This document shows, one piece after another, positions 61,252 to 64,000 of a stretch of DNA of 64,000 bases (position 1 is the stretch's first letter; the number at the start of each line of letters is the position of its first letter). Origin of the DNA: Stromatinia cepivora (taxonomy: Eukaryota; Ascomycota; Leotiomycetes; Helotiales; Sclerotiniaceae); contig RCTD01000037.1 in assembly GCA_014898415.1 (NCBI GenBank), positions 62,001 through 126,000 of the forward strand, written 5' to 3'. Below the pieces are notes generated by a model that saw nothing but the letters and a program-made list of their open reading frames with translations, had not been told where the DNA came from and did no database searches. Both the position numbers and the translations under genes were made by a program.

Positions 61252-62185
61252 TGTAAACAGTTAAAATATCAAACGACTGAGGTTAAACAACAAACTGGCT
61301 AGCACGACGGTGTTAACCCAAGGTCAGGTTCTTGATCCGAAACTCGCTGTATTAGAGGGCAATTTTACCACTAGTAACAAATGCCTGATCGGAAATATAA
61401 GTAAATAACGACAATGACATCATGGACATATATCGGAGTTGAAGACCAGACCGGCATGGTATCACCAGGACTATATCGCCCTGCAGAATACGCTCTAATG
61501 TTCATTGACAGATGATAAGCCCTAAAGAGCCCTACGCACGGACCTTGAGCAAATTACCCGATGGGTGGTCTACGGAGGTATAAGAATTTCTGGGTATTCC
61601 ATTTCTATATATGTACAAAGCCAGAGTGAAGAGGATAAAATCGCAAACCTTCGTTAAGTAGCGCACCAGCATATCCATTTATGGACTTGGAGATTTTCGA
61701 CATTTCACGAGTAATAAATACTAAGCAAAACTCCGAAAGAGAAAGTATATGTTTAATATCCCCTACTACCAAATATCATACTTCTATTAGCTTATGTGCT
61801 TGCTTGCGTATAGTCTCCAATCCTCGCTCTCCAATATTGCTCTCCTTACTAACTAGCTCCCCAATCCGCAAACGTCGAAAAATAAAAGCAAAAGAACCAA
61901 ACAGCTCATATCTCAAAAAGGTATAACTACAAATCCATCCATCCGCATAACGCTCTCGCTAGCTGAAACAAAATTCCTGAATCCTCCTCCCCTTCTCCAT
62001 TTCCCAAGTAGAAGTAAAAAAAAGATATCATATCAAGTGTCAACTGAAAGAAGATTAGAGAGAAAGGGGGAAAAAAGAGGAAAAATTCCATCGTGCGAAT
62101 GCTTAAGATGAGTCATCATCTCATGTCGTATCCCAACCCCGTGTCCAATCACACCACCCCGGGCTTCTCCGACTTATTAAGGAGG
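61252..62185. other. intergenic, 3' flank of the Cdc15-like gene
   Basis: No supported gene; a frame at 61681-61926 is low-complexity and not believed. A purine-rich stretch (AGAGAAAGGGGGAAAAAAG) lies near 62060. Confidence 0.4.
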
Positions 62186-64000
62186 TCAACAATTTTGTAG
62201 ATAATTACTTGGTACTAAGCCCGGTCGACCATTCTTTCCAGCTACTTCTGCCTCCCACCATCCATCATCTTGATGCGTCATAACAGCAAGGATATCTCCC
62301 TTTGCAAAACTTAGTTCTTCGGGAATAACTGCTTGATACGTATAAAGTGCGCGAGCTGGTGAATTATTAGTATAAGTTGAGCTATCAAGAAGCTGAGAAC
62401 TTACCAAAATGTAGAATAGGTCGACCTTGACTATTGAACTGGCGAACATCTGCAACACTCTTACTTCTGCTTCGAGCCGCCAGTTGTTGATCGTTTCCAC
62501 CGCCATAATAGCTCATGGCTCTGGAACCGGCACTGGCTCTACTACCGCTTCGTGCTTGAGAGCCATAACTATCATCAGGACCAGGTGCTAATTGTATTGC
62601 CATACTATTGTGTGAATGACTACTGGCAGGCCTATCTTGTTGTGCAAATGGAGCCTTGACATGACTGCTGCTAGGTCTCTCTTGTTGCTGGAAGGGAGCT
62701 TTTACGTGGCTACTACTGGGCCTTTCCTGCTGTGCATATGGGGCCGGCGAGACACCACGAGTAGAAATGCTTGGAGAATTGCGTTGATAATAAGTGTCAG
62801 AGCCACGTTTTTGCTGAGGAGCGGATCCGGTACGAGAGTGTGTGCTTCCAGCGTATTTGGGGGAAGCAGATCTGTGGGCTTGTCTAACTTCAGCTTGCGT
62901 TCCAGGTCGAGGTGAAACACTTCGAGTAGGTGCTGGTGATGTTGCGCGAGGCATATCTGATCCCCTTGTTCCGGGGCGTGAGCCGTACCCAGCTTGCTGT
63001 GAATCTGGTCTTGGCTGGGGAGGACTAAACATGTTTGCCGTTTGGTCTACATATTTTTGACGAGTTTGCTGCATTGACTTCGAAGTGAAGGCGGGCGATG
63101 GAAGGCCAAGTCTCTCAACAGGAGTTGGATCGTAAGATGGTGGGGGGGTACCGCGCATACCGGCCATCAAAGCTCCATTGACCATTTGAGATCCTATAGG
63201 TCTTGAAGTGGGTGCCGCATCGGGAGCGGGAGTAGCCACTCCGTGATATTTATCAGCAGACACCCTAGTAGACGATGCCTTGGTGACAACTTCGATATCA
63301 GCAAGAGCTTGAGCTATGGGGTCAGATTCCTTGGCTGCTTGACTTGCAGCAGGGGCACTTTGAGCGAAATTGTTCTTCTTCTCGGGTGCTGCGACATCAA
63401 AAACGTTATTTCCAATATTCAGTTGAAAGTTGGCCCGTGGATCGACGGGCTCTGGGCTATTGCTGGGTCGATCGGTTAGCATCATAGTTTGTGGTGCTGG
63501 CTGTATCATTCTTGAATTAGGCCGTCTAGATGAAGTACTCTGAACATTGGTGTTTCGACCGGACCAAGTACTGCGATTTGACGCGGATGGTTTAGCGACA
63601 GCAACTACTTCTTCCCCACCCTTGGTGCTCTTTCGTCGGAATGGACTATGAAAGATCCCACTCTTTCTCTTCTGGATCGGCTTCTCAATGATCGGGGCGC
63701 TTTGCTTTACCGGTGATGTTTTGCCACTTGGAGGCTCCTGGCTTGAGAATGATGTAGGGTTTGAATAATCGCTTTGAGAATCCCGACTGGATGGTCTTAC
63801 TGGGCTATTCGCGGCGGAGCTCATATCTGACGGTGCTGAGGGAGGCCCTGTTCGACACAACATTGTCATTCCATCCACAGGATGAGGGTTGTGAGGCACT
63901 TGAGCAATTTGGCCTTGTTTTTGAACCAACTGGCCTTGTTGCTGTTCGTATGGCATTTGAATTGGTTTTGACCAATCCATCTTCGGCAACCTGGAGCTTT
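62186..64000 (-). CDS. Cdc15/Imp2-type F-BAR/SH3 cytokinesis protein, C-terminal part
   Basis: Partial: two minus-strand exons are visible, 62355-62186 and 64000-62406, and the 5' end lies beyond the window. The last exon codes an SH3 domain: ARALYTYQAVIPEELSFAKG, DGWWEAEVAG and GRPGLVPSNYLQ. Before it is a long disordered region with SGIFHSPFRRKS, DPIAQALADIEVVTKASSTR and ADKYHGVATPAP, blocks I know from fungal Cdc15-type proteins. In those, an N-terminal F-BAR domain binds membrane at the septum site. A tandem repeat of 15 residues (QQERPSSSHVKAPF) occurs three times at about 62590-62745, with the last copy diverged. An acceptor-like CTCCAG at 63990-63995 suggests an exon start near 63989. 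The F-BAR part is not seen here, so the assignment rests on the tail. Confidence 0.75.

Overview
This is a 64 kb piece of nuclear chromosome from a filamentous ascomycete. The signs are short introns (about 48-190 nt) with GTRNGT donors and YAG acceptors, and conserved fungal genes on both strands (DASH subunit, Tvp18, Aim21, acid trehalase). There is also an AT-rich block carrying the C-to-T/G-to-A signature of repeat-induced point mutation (RIP). From my memory of the protein families I would place it in the Leotiomycetes, probably Sclerotiniaceae (Botrytis/Sclerotinia type). That placement is inference.

Left gene block (1-25.7 kb): endopolyphosphatase PPN1 (+), an HD-type cyanamide hydratase (+), and a PBY1-like SurE/tubulin-tyrosine-ligase fusion (-). 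Then come a conserved fungal protein of unknown function (-), divergent from DASH subunit DUO1 (+), RNase H2 subunit B (-), divergent from replication factor MCM10 (+), and vacuolar-type acid trehalase ATH1 (-). Between MCM10 and ATH1 lies a frameshifted ankyrin/deaminase-like pseudogene that ends in an 11-bp minisatellite. The two divergent promoters serving cell-cycle or replication genes contain CGCG-core motifs like MBF sites.

Transposon block (27.3-40.05 kb): a 438-bp hAT-like MITE with an exact 8-bp target duplication is followed by nested retrotransposons. A Ty3/gypsy element (28017-40049, plus strand, 112-bp LTRs, target duplication GCTTT) was invaded by a Ty1/copia element (28965-34373, minus strand, 166-bp LTRs, target duplication TATTC). 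All differences between LTR mates are transitions, and the reverse-transcriptase and integrase motifs are ruined mainly by C-to-T and G-to-A changes. This block has no intact gene.

Right gene block (42.8-64 kb): actin regulator AIM21 (-), Golgi protein TVP18 (-), nuclear transport factor NTF2 (-, six small exons), and a DUF7918-type protein (+). Next is a graveyard of probable secondary-metabolism genes: an FSH-type serine hydrolase relic, a polyketide synthase relic reduced to a KS tip joined to KR and ACP, a short-chain dehydrogenase whose catalytic Lys is Glu, and a gutted beta-lactamase-fold gene. The window ends inside the C-terminal part of a Cdc15/Imp2-type F-BAR/SH3 cytokinesis protein (-).

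Gene models were built by reading splice signals and checking that frames join. Most have never been tested against transcripts here. I found no wholly new system. The most notable observations are the nested RIP-mutated elements with exact target duplications, a splice donor in the PBY1-like gene that doubles as a stop codon for a SurE-only product, and the decayed polyketide locus with a lost phosphopantetheine serine.
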